A stretch of 64,000 nucleotides of DNA, taken from Stagonosporopsis chrysanthemi (Eukaryota; Ascomycota; Dothideomycetes; Pleosporales; Didymellaceae). The stretch lies in NCBI GenBank assembly GCA_022560025.1, contig JAFISE010000044.1, forward strand, positions 124,001 through 188,000, in the 5' to 3' direction. The position numbers and the translations under genes are program-made. Within the stretch, counting starts at the first letter, position 1, and each line of letters begins with the position of its first letter. This document shows, piece by piece, positions 54,145 to 64,000 of the stretch. The notes below the pieces were generated by a model. The model searched no databases, was not told the DNA's origin, and saw only the letters and a program-made list of their open reading frames with translations.

Positions 54145-56055
54145 TCAAGGCTGTCGGATCTCAGTCTGTCTGAACCGCCACCGCTTCCCCTTCTCTACCT
54201 CCCCATCCCCTATGATTCCCTCCGTACTCCTCCTACTAACCACACTGCCACTGACCCTCGCGTGCCCCGGAGCCTCCACATCCCCAGCCCTCCCCGTCCG
54301 ACTCCTCCACGCACCAATCTGCACTTCATACACGTCCTCCTTCTCGCCCGCCAACTCCTCCAACCTAGCCCTCTTACTCTCTGGAACCAGGAAACTCGTC
54401 AACATACCTAGAAACATGAACAATGCAAAAATCTGCATTACCCCATGAATCCACGGCGTGGGATTCTCATGCGTAGCGCCGCGCTTGATCATGGGTGCGA
54501 AGAATATCTGTGCGAACACGGCGCCCAACTTGCCCATGCCCGCGCTGAACCCGTGACCTGTGGAGCGAACGCGGGTAGGGAAGATCTCAGCAGGCGTAAT
54601 AAAGGTTGTTGCGTTGGGACCGAAGTTGAAGAAGAATTGCGCCATGACGTAGAGGATGAGGAGATGGGTCTTTGATAGCACTTTCCAGGCGAAGCCGAGG
54701 ACGCAGAAGATTATTGTCAGGATGGCGAAGCCGCCGATTTGGATGGGTTTGCGGCCAAATTTGTCGACGGTCAGCACGGTGAGCCAATAGCCTGGTAAAG
54801 CCCCGGCACATATAAGAACTATCTGGCCCGTCGCTGTGTTGCGCAAACTGAGGTAGAGGTTATCACGCTTGTCGAAGCCCATGGTACTAAGTAGAGAGGC
54901 GGACGAGAAGCCTAGACCGTAGAAGGCCAGATCAAGGAAGCTGAAAGAAGTCAGTGATGAGAGAGTAATACGGGCGCAAGGGGACATGACGTACAACCAT
55001 GACATCGCACAACCGAACAGCCTGATTGCCTGTCTTTTCTGCGAGAAGAATCGACAGACCTCCATCAGTGTCACTGGTGCCTTCCTGTAGCCATTCAGCT
55101 CACGCCTTGTCTGAGCTTGCGTGACAGGGTTTAAGATGTCCTGCTTTCCATAGCGATACTTTCTTGCATCGACGCTCGCTTTCTCAACATCGTATAGCAC
55201 ATCAAAAGTGTATCGGGGTGTTTCTGTAATTGTCAGTTGAGCTTCGTCGTCAGCCTCTCCTCACTTGCCTGGGATTGTAAGCCTGTAGTACAGCGCGAAC
55301 CAGCCAGGGACTCCTCCAAAAGCAATGATGATCCTCCACATCCTGTCAACGGTTTTCATGCACTGTCCAGTACAGGTTGCTACAGACGCTACAGGTTCGA
55401 GTTGATCCTTGTAAGCGACTACAACGATCAATGTCATGAGCGCGGCAGCCAGCTGACCAAGACCTTGCATGGCAAACACACTTGCAATAGTGCCGCCGCG
55501 ATACCGAGTGCTGGAGAACTCTGCTGTTATAACAGCCGACAATGGATAATCGCCGCCCACCCCAATGCCCATCACCTGGTTGCCATTAGTCTGAAACTGT
55601 AATCGAAGTTGACGTCTGCCGACTGCTTACCACGCGATAGAAGATCAAAACTCCAACGATGGACAGAGCGCTGGATTCCCCACAAAGTGACTGAGCAAGT
55701 GTTGTTGCAATGATAATCATCAACTCTACACCGTACATTCGTTTACGGCCGAGTCGATCTCCCAGGTATCCAAACCCGATTTGGCCGAAGATGGCACCTG
55801 CCGATGTTGCAACTTTGATAGCTGTATCGGCGTTATGAGGCATGACACCGCGATGTGTATCATCTTGCCAGTACACTATTCCCAGTAGTATGACTGCAAG
55901 GTTGATAGCGAACAGCTGTTTCCATCAGTGCGAGGTCACGACACGTGAATCACACATACACTGTAAGCGTCTGTGAAGAAGCCAATTCCAGTCACGACAG
56001 CAAGTCGGACATGATACCATCCAAATGGTGCCTTGTCTACTTCGGCCAGGGCCAT
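54145..56055 (-). CDS. PHO84: PHO84-type phosphate:H+ symporter
   Basis: Exons 55960-56055, 55631-55915, 55269-55575, 54995-55223 and 54145-54940 join in phase (introns of 44, 55, 45 and 54 nt) to 570 residues from the ATG at 56055. Family marks: APFGWYHVRLAVVTGIGFFTDAY, IGQIGFGYLGDRLGRKRMYG, GIGVGGDYPLSAVITAEF and MSWFFLDLAFYGLG, with about 12 membrane segments. IVDPNERRR, in frame just before this ATG, also matches the family, so the true start is probably in an exon further upstream (an ATG pair lies at 56150-56153). The intron at 55224-55268 has a GC donor (G|GCAAGT). These proteins import inorganic phosphate at the plasma membrane and are usually induced by phosphate starvation. Confidence 0.9.
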
Positions 56056-57026
56056 TCGTCGTCTTTCATTGGGATCCACGATGTGAGCCTACTCCGGTAA
56101 GCGAGGTGCTAAAGGCAGGGTTGAGAAGTTTACGTAGACTCCCGAAGCATCATGATACGCTGAGTTGCCGTTTCGATGAGATGATGGCATGAGAACTGGT
56201 AGTTGTGGTCTTTAGGTAGTGAATCGTATGTTGCGGATCCGTAAGAATCGTAAGTGTAGTGGTTGGAGACTGTATCAGCCCTGTGAGGTTGTGAAGCACA
56301 CCGGTGCGACGATGACGACCTAGACACTGCACAACAATCAAGGCTGTGTCCGCAAATGGTGAAGAGAACCTTTGGGTATGAAACACCAGGAGTGGAGGAC
56401 GAGCGCAACAGACAGTGCCATCACGCTCGATATCAATTGGGAGTAACGTGCCTTCTGAGACTCGACATTCCTTGTGCAAGTACCGAGCATGGCTTAGCAC
56501 GAACGCCATTGCGGGTTCTACACTTGACATCTCACCATATCTGGCTCACGTTCCTGTGATAACGGCTCTGATTGGTTGGTGAGCATACCGGCACTACGGC
56601 AGCTATGTAAGTTCTCGCTAATCATACACGTTTTGTACTCTCCTGGGCCGGTAGGTAGGTCCCATTACCCTTTATACGTGTTGCATAAGTTGCTAAGTGT
56701 AGGGCCTGGCGCCATGGATCGTGTTCGTGAATCGCGATAGACCCCACGCAACGCAAAGGCACCTTGAAGCGTAATAACGTGGAGCTCGAGGCCGTGCACA
56801 AGACGGCCGTCGGCGGGCCGGCCTGACTCGAGTCGTCTATTGGCAAAATACTGCTGCGGCGTTGAGATACACGCTTGCCAAGCCAGTACCTTGTCGGTGT
56901 GTTTGTACTCCAAGGTACGGTCCTGGACAAGCTGCCCGCACGATAAAAGCATACCAAACAATCAATAGAATCAAAAAGAGTGTTGTGAGTATGTGTGAGT
57001 CGCCCGGTGTGATTAAAGTGAATGCT
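56056..57026. other. 5' region of the phosphate transporter and 3' flank of the hydrolase
   Basis: 971 nt. The first 100 nt probably contain the missing 5' exon of the transporter. The rest holds only short frames. Confidence 0.45.
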
Positions 57027-58316
57027 CTAGGAAGCATCGGGGACCCTAGTTATTGCAGTGTCGTTCGCCTGTACATCACATGCCCACCCCTTCAACGCTG
57101 CTCTGAGTTGATTTTCGGTGCCTTGTTCGATCCAGAAGTGCCCGGCACCTGGTACCTCAACACTTGAGAATGCTGGACCATACTGAGCCCTCAGTTTATC
57201 GGACCAATCTCGGATCTTCTTCGCCGATGCAAAGATGTCCTGATCGCCATAGATTGCCAACGACACAAACTTTCCGATGCTCGATGTTTCCGTATCCATG
57301 GAACGACTCCACAGTTTTTGGCCAAGCGCAGGTGCCGCCAGTGTAGATATTGGAGGAGTGAGAGGCGAAAGTAGAAGATATCGGATCTCGGGAACGATAA
57401 TGTTGACATCAGTACGCTCAAACGATTCTGTTGAGCTCCCGTGCCTCCGTCGTCGATGACTGAGACTTCTTAGACGATGGCCCAAGTCCAAGCTTCGGGG
57501 TACGTCCAAGCTTCGCTTTACCTCTCGACTACTTCTTCTTTTGACCGGGCTTGTCTCTTCTCCTCCAATATTCAGAGAGATTTTACGTTCGTGTTTCCTC
57601 CTATGGTCTCTCTCTGCTTCTTGAGCCTGATTGATCCACTCTAGATTACTCTGGTCGGCCAGCTTATGCGCCCGCATCAAGACCTCGTCAGCCGCAGAAC
57701 CAGCTATTGGGTTCGAAAACCGTTGTAAGATTGATGGAACAGGTGGAAGGTGCTTGAGGACAAGAGAGCCGTATGAGTAACCACCAAGAATGACCAGAGG
57801 AAGCTCAGTAGGTAGAGAGTCGGGTCCTTGTCGCGCTGTTCGGCCTGCCGGTTGATGATCCGGTACAAATATCGTTTCACGCGTAGGGAAGGGGCCTATA
57901 AGGCTCATATAATGCATGAAACATGCGGCGAAGGTGGTATAGTCGTCGAGCTCCGGTCTTCCCGTCCAAGACGTTCGACCCTTGTGCGTGGAGCCATGGG
58001 CACCTCTGTCACAAGTCAACAGCGAATCAAAGTTTGTTGTCAGGATTTTGTACCGGAAGTTGAAGGTGCCGACTATGTATCCAGCTTTCAGCATCTCATC
58101 GACTACGATGCCAACGATACGATCATCGTAGCTCCCACCCATTGGGGCATAAGGGTGTGCCATGACGGTGCCACGTTTCCGCCATTGCGACTTCTCTGAA
58201 CTATCTTCTAGAGTCTCATCGAAAATTCCAGGGTGATATATGCGGCAGTCGAGCGTCGTGTCATCGTGTATGGAGGGTATGGTGAAGCTGTAGTGGGGCT
58301 CCAAGGGGACGCGCAT
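57027..58316 (-). CDS. alpha/beta hydrolase
   Basis: Exons 58054-58316 and 57027-58005 encode 413 residues. The 48-nt intron (58006-58053) contains no stop in frame, so unspliced RNA would code for 16 extra residues inside the conserved FNFRGAHGSTHKGRTSW. The catalytic triad is readable: Ser in GGYSYGSLV, Asp in YGDQDIFAS and His in PGAGHFWIEQ. A basic, Arg/Ser-rich insert of about 90 residues (HRRKHERKISLN...) separates the nucleophile from the acid. The fold resembles YfhR/Bem46-like or X-Pro-dipeptidyl-peptidase-like hydrolases; no signal peptide is present. Substrate unknown. Confidence 0.85.
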   Translation of the reverse strand: MRVPLEPHYSFTIPSIHDDTTLDCRIYHPGIFDETLEDSSEKSQWRKRGTVMAHPYAPMGGSYDDRIVGIVVDEMLKAGYIVGTFNFRYKILTTNFDSLLTCDRGAHGSTHKGRTSWTGRPELDDYTTFAACFMHYMSLIGPFPTRETIFVPDHQPAGRTARQGPDSLPTELPLVILGGYSYGSLVLKHLPPVPSILQRFSNPIAGSAADEVLMRAHKLADQSNLEWINQAQEAERDHRRKHERKISLNIGGEETSPVKRRSSREVKRSLDVPRSLDLGHRLRSLSHRRRRHGSSTESFERTDVNIIVPEIRYLLLSPLTPPISTLAAPALGQKLWSRSMDTETSSIGKFVSLAIYGDQDIFASAKKIRDWSDKLRAQYGPAFSSVEVPGAGHFWIEQGTENQLRAALKGWACDVQANDTAITRVPDAS

Positions 58317-58705
58317 CTTTCGGGCCTAAGACAGACCCGTAGCAAGCATTCATCGCATACTCAGTATTCGCAGCCGGCGTGGAGGTTCCGAGTCATATCA
58401 AATTTCTAATGGTGATCGTAGGTTGTGGGTGGAAGGTTGCATGCTGTGGGGTCAATGTTGCGGAGCTGCGGAGGAGCTGCCGCGGCCCTGACGCTGATTT
58501 CAGGAACAGGAAAGTGGACGGCACAGGCGGTATTCTAGACCTTTGCAGATCCTCTTGCTAACATCAATACTTGTCTTATAGGATCGCTGGAAACTCTGTT
58601 CAGTTGATTATACTAAAATGCTCAATTACAAAACTGGCAAAAGCCTTGAACGCCCATACGCGTCGCTCACGAAAATAACGCTTGTCCAGTTGTGTACAGC
58701 ATGCC
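58317..58705. other. intergenic, 389 nt
   Basis: Upstream of the hydrolase and 3' of the Atg28-like gene. No gene was seen. Confidence 0.5.
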
Positions 58706-60166
58706 TTAATCCGTATCGGTGTCTTGGTGGGAAATCATGAGCTCAGGATCAGGGTCATCGTTAGAGTCATCGGTCTCGAACAAGCTCGGTTTGGGCGGTG
58801 CAGGCTTGGTTGGGGAGCGTCCTATCCTGATCGCCGACCCAGTCATCTCCTCTTCTGGTGGCCGGAAATCATCAAGTTCTACCAGTGAGCTTGTGGCCTT
58901 TTCTTTACCCTTTCGCTTCACTCCCAGCGCTTCGTGTAGTAGGTCCCGCCCTTGCTGGAAAGCCTCGAGCTCTGCTCCAATGGCGCACATGAGAAGATTC
59001 CAGCTTCTAGATGATGCGTACTCCAACTTTTCATTCAAGAAGGCAATGGCAGCATCCATCTGATCTAATAGTCGCTTGGGATCTGCTGCACCGTTTTTAC
59101 TCACTTTCTGCATGTGCCGTTGCAGGCTTGCTTCATAATCGGCCACGTTCTTCACTGTGTCGCTCCATAAGATTGATCCTTCTTCGAGTGCAGCGCGCTC
59201 AACATCAACCTCCTCACACTTCTCTGCCAATCTTGTATACTCGTCTTGCCAGTATTCATGGGCCATTTCGAGGGTTCGACGTTTGGGCGGAAGCGTAGGG
59301 AAAGGCGAGGAAGAAAGCGGGATGTGATCGCGACTCGGTGGGCGTGCAAGGAAGCCTGAGACTTCCTTGTCCAGCATGGAGAGTGTTGTTTTGTACGATG
59401 AAAGCTTTGCGTCTTTGGAGTTCTGCGTGTCTGCAAGCTCGTCCAGAACTTGCCGTTGTCGCCGCTTCAGCGCCCACAGCTCCTCCTCCTTTTGTCTGAT
59501 ATCTTGTTCGAGCTTCGAAGCTTCAGTCTGCAGGACTTGTGTCTTTGCACCAGCGTCTTCCCCCTCGATGGCCTGAATCTTGGTCTCTAAGCGCGCTCGC
59601 TTTTGTGTCCAGTTCTCGGTCTTCTCCACGTTGTATTGTAGATCCCGCAGACCATCATCCAGCATGTTTAGCTCCTCAGTCTTGATGTTTGCCAGCTGCT
59701 GTATCCTCCTGAAAATACCTCTTCTCGCGGTGCCGAGACCCACCTTCTTCCTAGTGTGCCTGCGCTGATCGTCACCGCCCTCCACGTTCTTATCTGCTGA
59801 GCGGACGCTGCTAACTGTTGGCGTAGTACTACCGTTCGACACCATATCATCTTGTGTAGCGTCGTTGCTACCGAGACCTTTCATCAAGCCTTCCGCTTGC
59901 GCATCCAGGAGCTCTTGGAGCTGCTGCTCGAGATGTCGTGCGCGTCGTTGCAACGTAAGCACATGGTCGGGAACACGAGGCGCGGGCGATAGGCTGGTTC
60001 TCGGAGCGTTCCATATCAGCGACGAGGTAACCGGCGGCGGTATACGTTGTGGTGGAGAGTTGTACAATGGCAGCTCGTGATCGCGAGCATGCGGGTCTTC
60101 GAAAGACTTCCGGAACTTAGACGGTGGTGGTGAGAAGGAACCGAGAACTGAATTTAGCAAAGACAT
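58706..60166 (-). CDS. coiled-coil protein, Atg28-like
   Basis: An intronless frame of 486 residues with ATG at 60166. The N-terminal 75 residues are Pro-rich (SFSPPPSKFRKSFEDPHARD). A first helix, LQRRARHLEQQLQELLDAQ followed by EGLMKGLG, is similar to the LDAQxEGLxxGLG motif I know from fungal Atg28 proteins. Residues from about 150 to 260 form a long coiled coil (KLEQDIRQKEEELWALKRR). Near residue 400 comes WNLLMCAIGAELEAFQQGRDLL, the second conserved block. The C-terminus is acidic. Atg28 takes part in peroxisome autophagy in methylotrophic yeast. The assignment rests on two motifs recalled from the family and should be taken as provisional. Confidence 0.55.
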   Translation of the reverse strand: MSLLNSVLGSFSPPPSKFRKSFEDPHARDHELPLYNSPPQRIPPPVTSSLIWNAPRTSLSPAPRVPDHVLTLQRRARHLEQQLQELLDAQAEGLMKGLGSNDATQDDMVSNGSTTPTVSSVRSADKNVEGGDDQRRHTRKKVGLGTARRGIFRRIQQLANIKTEELNMLDDGLRDLQYNVEKTENWTQKRARLETKIQAIEGEDAGAKTQVLQTEASKLEQDIRQKEEELWALKRRQRQVLDELADTQNSKDAKLSSYKTTLSMLDKEVSGFLARPPSRDHIPLSSSPFPTLPPKRRTLEMAHEYWQDEYTRLAEKCEEVDVERAALEEGSILWSDTVKNVADYEASLQRHMQKVSKNGAADPKRLLDQMDAAIAFLNEKLEYASSRSWNLLMCAIGAELEAFQQGRDLLHEALGVKRKGKEKATSSLVELDDFRPPEEEMTGSAIRIGRSPTKPAPPKPSLFETDDSNDDPDPELMISHQDTDTD

Positions 60167-60839
60167 GTTGGAGGATTCTAGGACGTGATATAGTAAGGTA
60201 AGTCCATGCAGCCGGTCGAGACTATGTTATTTGTTCAGAAATGTTCTGGTGTTGCTATTACCTTGACCATGTGAACGATCCAATGATGGAGCGTTGGAGC
60301 TCTTAGTCATCATAGCCCGCCTGGTATCATCACAAGCAGATGACAACCTCGCGTGATGCTGACACCAGGTCTACCACAAGCCCTATCGCAGACACACAAC
60401 ATGCTACAGTACATTAGCATGGGTGTCAGCTTGTTTGCATGACTGCAGTGAACAGACGAATCGACTTGGTACTTTTCAGAGCGCCTGTGAGGTCGCGGAC
60501 ACCATTTTGAGTGTAGTTGCTTGCAAACAAAACAGTACCTTTCAACTAGAAGAAAGTCGAAAAGCAAGTTCCACTTGATAAGATGCAGCGTATCGCACAT
60601 ACACAGACTACAGAGTGTCTTGGAAGTGGTGCAAGGATGGTGCAGTCCCACTTGCACCGCGAATGCTAGCGCCTCGCTTAGCTCCGCACCTGCTCGCAAT
60701 ATTGAAGTTCGCAACTTCTGCTTCGCGACGTGAACAGCACTAACCTCAGGAACTTCCACCGTACGTTCGCCGCGCCTGCTGCACCCGTCGACAATCGCTG
60801 ACAACGCTTCTACAGTAGTCCATTTCACCGACATACAAA
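60167..60839. other. divergent promoter region, RPS2 and Atg28-like gene
   Basis: 673 nt between divergent starts. A CT-rich stretch with CTTCTACAG precedes the RPS2 start, as is common for fungal ribosomal-protein promoters; otherwise nothing specific. Confidence 0.45.
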
Positions 60840-61727
60840 ATGGCTGACGCTGCTCCTGCCCGTGGCGGATTCGGATCTCGTGGAGACCGTGGTGGTGACC
60901 GTGGCCGTGGTCGCGGCCGTGGACGTGGCCGTCGTGGCGGCAAGTCCGAGGTGCGCACAACAGAAATATGAGGTCTTGGGCAGAGAATTGACAATCGCGC
61001 AGGAGAAGGAATGGCAGCCCGTTACCAAGCTCGGCCGTCTCGTAAAGGCTGGCAAGATCAAGAGCATGGAGGAGATGTACGTCTATGCGCAAGGCAGGCA
61101 TAACACGCGAGACAGTGACTGACGATTTGCAGCTACCTCCACTCTCTCCCCATCAAGGAGTACCAGATCGTCGACTTCTTCCTCCCCAAGCTCAAGGACG
61201 AGGTCATGAAGATCAAGCCCGTCCAGAAGCAGACCCGTGCCGGTCAGCGTACCCGCTTCAAGGCCATCGTTGTCATCGGTGACTCCGAGGGCCACATCGG
61301 TCTCGGTATCAAGACCTCCAAGGAAGTCGCGACCGCCATCCGCGCTGCCATCATCATCGCCAAGCTCGCCGTCGTCCCCATCCGCCGTGGTTACTGGGGT
61401 ACCAACCTTGGTGAGCCTCACTCGCTCCCCACCAAGGAGTCCGGCAAGTGCGGTTCCGTCACCGTTCGTCTCATCCCCGCTCCCCGCGGTACCGGTCTCG
61501 TTGCCTCGCCCGCTGTCAAGCGTCTCTTGCAGTTGGCTGGTGTCCAGGATGCCTACACCGCATCCACTGGTTCCACCAAGACCCTCGAGAACACACTGAA
61601 GGCCACCTTCGTCGCCGTCGCCAACACATACGGATTCCTTACCCCCGACCTGTGGCGCACCACTGCGCTCACAAGGTCTCCTCTCGAGGAGTACAGCGAC
61701 ATCCTCCGTGAGGGCAAGAAGTACTAA
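60840..61727 (+). CDS. RPS2: 40S ribosomal protein S2 (uS5)
   Basis: Exons 60840-60950, 61003-61076 and 61133-61727 (introns of 52 and 56 nt) encode 259 residues. The N-terminus is an RGG-rich tail (GRGRGRGRGRRGG) that is typically arginine-methylated. The body contains EWQPVTKLGRLVKAGKI, the S5 N-terminal double-stranded-RNA-binding-like fold (GQRTRFKAIVVIGDSEGHIG) and the C-terminal domain with PAPRGTGLVASP. Codon use is strongly biased to C-ending codons, as expected for a highly expressed gene. It is part of the small-subunit decoding and mRNA-entry region. Confidence 0.97.
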
Positions 61728-63195
61728 ATGTACAGCGGTGAGGCTACGGTTCTTTTTCAGCATTCCTGGGTTATGGCGTGAGGTAATGCATGGGCCCCTC
61801 CTATAAAGTCGATAGGCTAGGGACGTCCGGCACGAAATGAAAACTCCATTACGACCTTCCATGCTATCGTTAATTGCAGCTGTGACAGTGGTGCTGGTCA
61901 AAATTACTCACTCACTCATCCCATTGTGCCTGCAGGAACATGTTCGGATTCTAACACTGTAGCTCACGTCTAAGCCAATGAGACCTTGTTCGATCGAAGT
62001 CGGATGAGATTTCGATGCATACGGCTAAAAGAACACAACCCCAACTCAATTCGCCTCCCACGCCTTTTGTCGCAACACTCGCAGTATGCTACATGCAGCT
62101 CAGCCCCACAATAGTCACCGATCCATCGCTGCTAGCGGAGGTACTCCATCCACACTGTGTACCTACCTACCTACTAGGACAAGATGACTTGATCCGCCAC
62201 AAGACCCTGTCCGACTCCTCGACCGTGTTCGTATCATCTCGACTAGCGTAGCTGAACCTAACGTCTGGTCCTAAATTACTTCGACGTAGTAACGGCCTCC
62301 ACTCAATCCTCGCACCAAATCAAACCAATGATCCTAAGACTGGTAAACCAATGCATTTATACATTAGTAGCGTGCCATAGCAAGCCAGGCGAGGATCCCA
62401 ATGGCGGTGCCCACTTTACTGACATGCCGGCTGTCAGTCTTAGTAGGTACAACCGAGCATGCTATTTCTGAAAATGTGAGAGCTTAATGTAGGATGGGGC
62501 TGTATGGGTGGCCGCCGTCGTAGTAGGGCGGTCGCTGGCTCGTTCCAACCCGCGCTCAAGGTTGGCTCTATCGCTTGGATGGACAGGGAATCGCGAGGAT
62601 GTCGAAATAGAGGTGCTGACTTCAGCTTTGCTTATTTCGTGCAACCATAACGGGGTGGCTTACATATCTGCGTTTACGACAAGCTTCTCGCTGGTCTTTG
62701 ACGGCTGAACACGATATGAGAATGGGTGTGTAGCAACTCTCACAACCACAAAGGAGTGCCAGTAGGAAGCTGGAGATGTAGAGATCTGAGCACTGGCGTC
62801 AAGAATGGGGACGCCGGTTTTCATCAATTAATGTAACCATTAAATGGATTTTGGAGACGTTCGGTTGTCCCTCGTATATTCAATCCCGTTGCGGAACAAA
62901 CTTCCAATTGTCTTGTACAGATCATGCGCATCGATGAGAGACAAACATTCATGAGCATGTTTTACGCGAGCGGTTCTCAGATGGTTGAACTTATTGTCAT
63001 CAAGGATTGGTATTGTAAATTAAAACAATGTACACGCTTTTCATGTCGGCGTTGCGACCGTGGGTATATAGCATATACAAACTAAGAACGGTACAAGATC
63101 AGTCAGCTAGAGAAGAACAACAGATAGGGCTACCGCTATACTACAATACGATGACTGAACATATGAAAATCGTGATACCGTCAAAGGTGGAGGTG
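61728..63195. other. intergenic, 1.5 kb, 3' ends of converging genes
   Basis: AT-richer than the neighbouring genes, particularly 62820-63020. Only frames below 80 codons occur. No RNA gene was seen. Confidence 0.5.
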
Positions 63196-64000
63196 TTAGA
63201 AAGCGTAGAAGCGCTTCAAGACTGACAAGCGGTTCTTGGACCTCTCGGCACTGGCGCGCTTCTCTATGTCTTTTCCGGTTGAGGAAATTGTCGTAAAAAG
63301 TCCATGCTGTTCGCGGAAACTTGTACTGCGCTTGGGGACCTTGGAGATAGGCAGATCGGCGTATGTGAGGTCAGAGGTGACCGCGCGGGTCGCAGGGTGG
63401 GAAGAAGTGTTCTGTGGTACCTCTGGAGTATCATCAAAGTACGAAGCCCACAAATTCGTGCTGGGGCTAAGTGGCGGCGATACTGATGGTGAAAGGGCCA
63501 TGCCAATGGTTGTGTCTGCGTTTGGTGGACGGAAGGCTGGATGAACGTCATCGTAGTTGGGTGTCTGGGTAGGCTCGTCGTCGAAGCGGAAAGCTTGCAT
63601 GTGTGAGACGAGCGGAGCTGGTGGTGGTGGCGCGGACGCCCTCGGCTTCGAGAGTGATCGTGTTCGCGGAGTAGGAACCGGAGTAGTTTCAACAGAGACG
63701 AGGCCGCCCAAGAGGCCACTGTCTTCAACAGTGAAGCTGTGACGTCCTGGGTGGTCCCCATCGAGACTAGACTTCGACGACACGGCACTAGCCTCGCTCC
63801 ATGGCTGGCTACCATATGAACTAGTGCTATCAGAACGGCTCATATCGGTATGATCGCTGGTGATAGCATAGCCGTAGAATCGTTCGAGGAGAGCTGCATC
63901 CAGGAGAGGTGTTCGTTGACGGACATGACGCGCTTTGTTCAAAGACGAGGTTCGCTCTTGTGGAATTGGAGGTGACTGAGGTCGGATCCATGATGTTTCA
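63196..64000 (-). CDS. C-terminal part of an unidentified protein (runs off the right edge)
   Basis: The frame is open from the right edge to a stop at 63196 and covers at least 268 residues. The frame upstream of 63942 is still coding-like (WIRPQSPPIPQERTSSLNK), so the gene begins beyond the window. The segment RTPLLDAALLERFYGYAIT looks ordered. The rest is Ser/Pro/Thr-rich (ETTPVPTPRTRSLSKPRASA) with a basic end, KNRLSVLKRFYAF. There is no membrane segment or catalytic motif in the visible part. Not recognised. Confidence 0.6.
   Translation of the reverse strand, partial: ETSWIRPQSPPIPQERTSSLNKARHVRQRTPLLDAALLERFYGYAITSDHTDMSRSDSTSSYGSQPWSEASAVSSKSSLDGDHPGRHSFTVEDSGLLGGLVSVETTPVPTPRTRSLSKPRASAPPPPAPLVSHMQAFRFDDEPTQTPNYDDVHPAFRPPNADTTIGMALSPSVSPPLSPSTNLWASYFDDTPEVPQNTSSHPATRAVTSDLTYADLPISKVPKRSTSFREQHGLFTTISSTGKDIEKRASAERSKNRLSVLKRFYAF

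Noticed and set aside
61083..61901. 272-codon open frame on the minus strand
   Set aside because: Antisense to RPS2; acidic low-complexity translation that follows from the biased codons of the ribosomal gene.
1..64000. transposons, CRISPR arrays, rRNA
   Set aside because: No transposase or reverse-transcriptase frames, no terminal repeats, no regularly spaced repeats and no rRNA-like sequence were seen on either strand.

Overview
The window is about 64 kb of nuclear DNA from a filamentous ascomycete (Pezizomycotina), probably a dothideomycete. The genes have short spliceosomal introns, mostly 41-60 nt with CTAAC/CTGAC-type branch sites, they lie on both strands, and the content is typical of these fungi: a carotenoid/opsin locus, a SAT4-type membrane protein, GH43, tyrosinase and a siderophore-transporter remnant. 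The class-level placement is inference. I see no operons, transposons, CRISPR arrays or confident tRNA/rRNA genes. Exon joins were worked out by hand from GT(GC)-AG sites, reading phase and family conservation.

Left part (1-10.3 kb): the 3' part of a Vps5-type retromer sorting nexin; a decayed siderophore-iron MFS transporter carrying a frameshift and an internal deletion; an unassigned exon-like fragment; an intracellular GH43 beta-xylosidase; a coiled-coil protein; and a secreted histidine-acid-phosphatase-family protein.

Carotenoid/photoreceptor region (10.8-29.5 kb): a proton-pump-type opsin, a carotenoid oxygenase and, divergent from the oxygenase, a bifunctional lycopene cyclase/phytoene synthase. 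About 10 kb further on lies phytoene desaturase. GPI2 (GPI-anchor synthesis), an F-box-like protein, an SR-rich annexin-like protein, a double-telobox Myb protein and a secreted tyrosinase sit between them. The car genes together cover the route from geranylgeranyl diphosphate through phytoene and beta-carotene/torulene to retinal and a retinal-binding opsin, so this is a split version of the carRA-carB-carX-carO cluster known from Fusarium.

Middle (30-43 kb): an NAD-dependent epimerase, a 2-Cys peroxiredoxin, a CENP-O-like kinetochore protein, an acetyl-CoA transporter of the SLC33A1 family, PP1 phosphatase (GLC7) and a leucine-rich-repeat protein.

Right part (43-64 kb): a 3.3-kb gene-poor stretch; a SET-domain methyltransferase divergent from COQ4; a SAT4/PTH11-like membrane protein with six exons; a SAM methyltransferase; a 37-residue two-exon Cys-rich microprotein; a PHO84-type phosphate transporter with a GC-AG intron; an alpha/beta hydrolase with a stop-free 48-nt intron; an Atg28-like coiled-coil protein; ribosomal protein S2; and the C-terminal end of an unidentified protein running off the right edge.
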